Shown piece after piece: positions 6,462 through 8,214 of a stretch of DNA of 8,214 nucleotides; the stretch's first letter is position 1, and every line of letters begins with the position of its first letter. This DNA is from Paenibacillus sp. (GTDB lineage: Bacteria > Bacillota > Bacilli > Paenibacillales > Paenibacillaceae). Below the pieces are notes generated by a model that searched no databases, was not told the origin of the DNA, and was given only the letters and a program-made list of their open reading frames with translations. The stretch lies in assembly GCA_029256665.1 (NCBI GenBank), contig JAQSXN010000145.1, positions 1 to 8,214 of the forward strand, written 5' to 3'. The position numbers and the translations under genes are program-made.

Positions 6462-8087
6462 TTATTTAAATTCGCTTAATTTAGTGTCTTTGAGCGCCGC
6501 GTTGATCTGATCGGTATACCCTTGGAAGATATCTTTTCCTTTGAACGTCGTCATTAGCGTTTCGCGGTATTCCGGCCAGTTGGCCGCGCTTTTATCTTCG
6601 AAGATCATCTTGATGTGCAGCTTGTTCATTTCCTTGCGCAGGTCGCCGATGTTCATTCCCTCCGGCGGGGCAAGCGTGATCGGCGGAAGCGCGTCATGTT
6701 TCGGGAACGAGGCCACCGTCTTCGCGATCGCCTGGTCGCGCGGGGAGATGCGCGGGTCGATCACTTCGAAGCCGAGCACGGACGGCTCTTCGGGCGTAAA
6801 GAAACGATAGATGCCAAGCCAATTGCCCGCGTTGGCGATATCGGCATCGTACGCCTCCGGGATGAGCGTGATCGTATTGCCGTTTTTCGTGTAGTGTTTG
6901 CCCTCTTGGCCATAATGGGTCAGCAGATATCCTTCTTCGCCGGACAGCCAGTTCAAGATTTCGAACGACCGGGTCACGTTTTCCGGTTTTTGCTCCGCTA
7001 CGGCCTTGCCGACCATGATGGAGGCTTCGGGAACCCCGTATTTCCAGATCGCCGGTTTGTCCGGGAACGGATTGAACGGCTGCCAGTCCGCTTCGGGATT
7101 AATCGCCATCGTACGCGCTTGAATGCTGTTGGCGACGCCTTCCAATGCGACATTCTGGTCTCCGCTAAAGAACATGCCGATCTTGCCTTGGGCCGCTTTG
7201 TCCAGATGGCCCGGAGATTTGCTCAAGAACCAGTCCGGATCGAGTATGCCTTCGTTGCTTATGGCGATAATGTCCTCGATCACCTTCTGTACGCCAAGAT
7301 CGGTCCGATTGTCCACAAACGATCCATTGGCCATTTGAAAGTCGGCCACGAAACCGTTCGCCAGCCATTGCGGGAATTCCAAAGGAACGCTGGCGCCGTT
7401 GCCGGATGTCGAGAACCCGTACGTATCCTTCTTGTTATTTCCGTCGGGATCGTTATTGGTGAATTGTCGCATGGCCTCTAGCATCTCGTCATAGGATTCC
7501 GGGATCTCCAAATTCAGCTTGTCTAACCAGTCCTTGCGCACGTACCATGCCGGGAACTGATTGCGCATGAAGGGGAGGATGCCACGGTTAAAGCCAGTCC
7601 CTTTCAATTGATAAGAGTCCAACTCTTGCTGTTTGACCCACTTATAGTAATTCGGCATCGTTTCTTCGTTCAAGTATGTCGTCAAGTCGGCAAGCAGTCC
7701 GTCGGTCGCATACTTTTGCGAAGCGGCCCCGTCGCCGATGAAGATGTCCGGTATATCCCCGCCTGCCAGCTGCACGTTCATCTTATTCTTGTAATCCTCG
7801 CCGCCCACCATGTAATCCAGCTTCAGATCCACGTTGAATTTCTCTTCGATGGCTTGTTTGACGAAGTCCTTGTCGGCCGCCGGCAACGTGGAATTGGCAA
7901 ACGCGGGGCCGACCGGAATCATGAATCGCAGGCTGAGCTTCTTCGTTTCATTGGTTTCGGTCTCCTTCGTCGGATCGACGCTTGCCGCGGGCACGTTCGA
8001 TTCTGCCGGATTGCCGTTGCCGTTCCCCGAGCACGCCGCAGTCAGCATGCTAACCCCCGCTAGTACCGCGATTAAAGATTTTTTCAA
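6462..8087 (-). CDS. Extracellular solute-binding lipoprotein of a CUT1-type sugar ABC importer (LplA/YtcQ type)
   Basis: A 541-residue substrate-binding lipoprotein. A signal peptide at 1-18 ends in the lipobox LTAAC with lipidated Cys19. A low-complexity Gly/Asn/Pro/Glu linker to about residue 50 tethers the domain to the outer face of the membrane. The binding domain shows QLAGGDIPDIFIGDG (106-120), WYVRKDWLDKLNLEIPES (181-198) and an acidic DPDGNNKKD loop (213-221). The last resembles the EF-hand-like calcium site described in alginate-binding AlgQ1/AlgQ2. The length matches the large LplA/YtcQ branch rather than the shorter maltose-binding type. The start is a TTG at 8087, because only this frame gives the signal peptide and it has AGGTGAT 5 bases upstream. 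It is the first gene of the operon, consistent with highest expression. The sugar bound cannot be told from sequence; an oligosaccharide is likely from the family. Confidence 0.95.
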   Translation of the reverse strand: MKKSLIAVLAGVSMLTAACSGNGNGNPAESNVPAASVDPTKETETNETKKLSLRFMIPVGPAFANSTLPAADKDFVKQAIEEKFNVDLKLDYMVGGEDYKNKMNVQLAGGDIPDIFIGDGAASQKYATDGLLADLTTYLNEETMPNYYKWVKQQELDSYQLKGTGFNRGILPFMRNQFPAWYVRKDWLDKLNLEIPESYDEMLEAMRQFTNNDPDGNNKKDTYGFSTSGNGASVPLEFPQWLANGFVADFQMANGSFVDNRTDLGVQKVIEDIIAISNEGILDPDWFLSKSPGHLDKAAQGKIGMFFSGDQNVALEGVANSIQARTMAINPEADWQPFNPFPDKPAIWKYGVPEASIMVGKAVAEQKPENVTRSFEILNWLSGEEGYLLTHYGQEGKHYTKNGNTITLIPEAYDADIANAGNWLGIYRFFTPEEPSVLGFEVIDPRISPRDQAIAKTVASFPKHDALPPITLAPPEGMNIGDLRKEMNKLHIKMIFEDKSAANWPEYRETLMTTFKGKDIFQGYTDQINAALKDTKLSEFK

Positions 8088-8214
8088 CTTTCATCACCTT
8101 CCAAGTGTTAGTATCGATCATTTGCTTACGTTCATTATCCTTGAAGCCCAATAGGAATCATAGATGAGCGTAATGACATTCGATTGGTACTTTTTTTACC
8201 ACAATAGAATTGAT
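8088..8214 (-). promoter_or_regulatory. Upstream control region of the operon, no strong promoter visible
   Basis: This 127-base region should carry the operon promoter. Two -10-like hexamers are visible on the minus strand, TATGAT (8162-8157) and GATAAT (8139-8134), each 5 of 6, but neither has a recognisable -35 box at 16-18 bases. That pattern is usual for a promoter needing an activator such as the AraC-type regulator of this operon. Upstream, TGGTA (8185-8189) and TACCA (8197-8201) form a short inverted repeat around a T-run. A TCATTA/TAATGA pair (8132-8137, 8171-8176) is too weak to call. The region continues past the window edge. Confidence 0.4.
8093..8099 (-). promoter_or_regulatory. 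Ribosome binding site of the solute-binding lipoprotein
   Basis: AGGTGAT (8099-8093) matches seven bases of the ideal AGGAGGTGAT pairing region and lies 5 bases before the TTG at 8087. It contains an out-of-frame ATG (8094-8092), which could mislead automated start calling. Confidence 0.65.

Noticed and set aside
6615..7481. Long plus-strand open frame (288 codons) opposite the lipoprotein gene
   Set aside because: It lies fully antisense to a clearly recognisable solute-binding protein, and its translation is Arg/His/Phe-rich with no recognisable domain. It is a frame shadow of GC-rich coding sequence.
1..8214. CRISPR arrays, insertion sequences, tRNA or rRNA genes, riboswitches
   Set aside because: I saw no regularly spaced repeats, transposase motifs, terminal inverted repeats, tRNA-like folds or conserved riboswitch cores. 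The window is densely filled with ordinary genes.

Overview
The window looks like a chromosomal fragment of a Paenibacillus-like Firmicute (phylum-level inference). The signs are strong AGGAGG-type ribosome binding sites, TTG starts, a canonical sigma-A promoter, and a gene set typical of that group: a lipoprotein sugar-binding protein, two LplB/YtcP-type permeases, a YesM-type histidine kinase, a YesN-type AraC response regulator and a small SGNH esterase. Every gene I can support is on the minus strand, so transcription runs from high to low coordinates.

Layout in the direction of transcription: a 127-base leader or promoter region (8214-8088); a solute-binding lipoprotein (8087-6462); a hairpin in the 77-base gap (6453-6422); permease 1 (6384-5437); permease 2 (5443-4571, overlapping permease 1 by 7 bases); a strong hairpin in the 128-base gap (4560-4521); the sensor kinase (4442-2586, TTG start); the response regulator (2629-1001, overlapping the kinase by 44 bases); and an SGNH/GDSL hydrolase (988-287, its ribosome binding site overlapping the regulator's stop). 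An intrinsic terminator (202-165) closes the unit. A separate sigma-A promoter (115-87), with a 7-bp inverted repeat just upstream of its -35 box, then drives a new gene of which only the first 15 codons (46-1) are in the window.

Working together, the lipoprotein would capture an oligosaccharide outside the membrane and the two permeases would import it. No ABC ATPase is encoded here, so a shared ATPase of the MsmX type is the likely energy source. The kinase would sense a ligand or the transporter state and phosphorylate the AraC-type regulator. The regulator probably activates the whole unit, including its own gene. The cytoplasmic SGNH enzyme would remove an ester group, plausibly acetyl, from the imported sugar. 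The substrate cannot be read from the sequence. The locus is a recognisable carbohydrate uptake and sensing operon and I found no evidence of a wholly new system. The points most worth a second look are the two intercistronic hairpins that could set protein ratios, the operator-like repeat at 117-135, the uncharacterised terminal esterase, and the truncated downstream gene.
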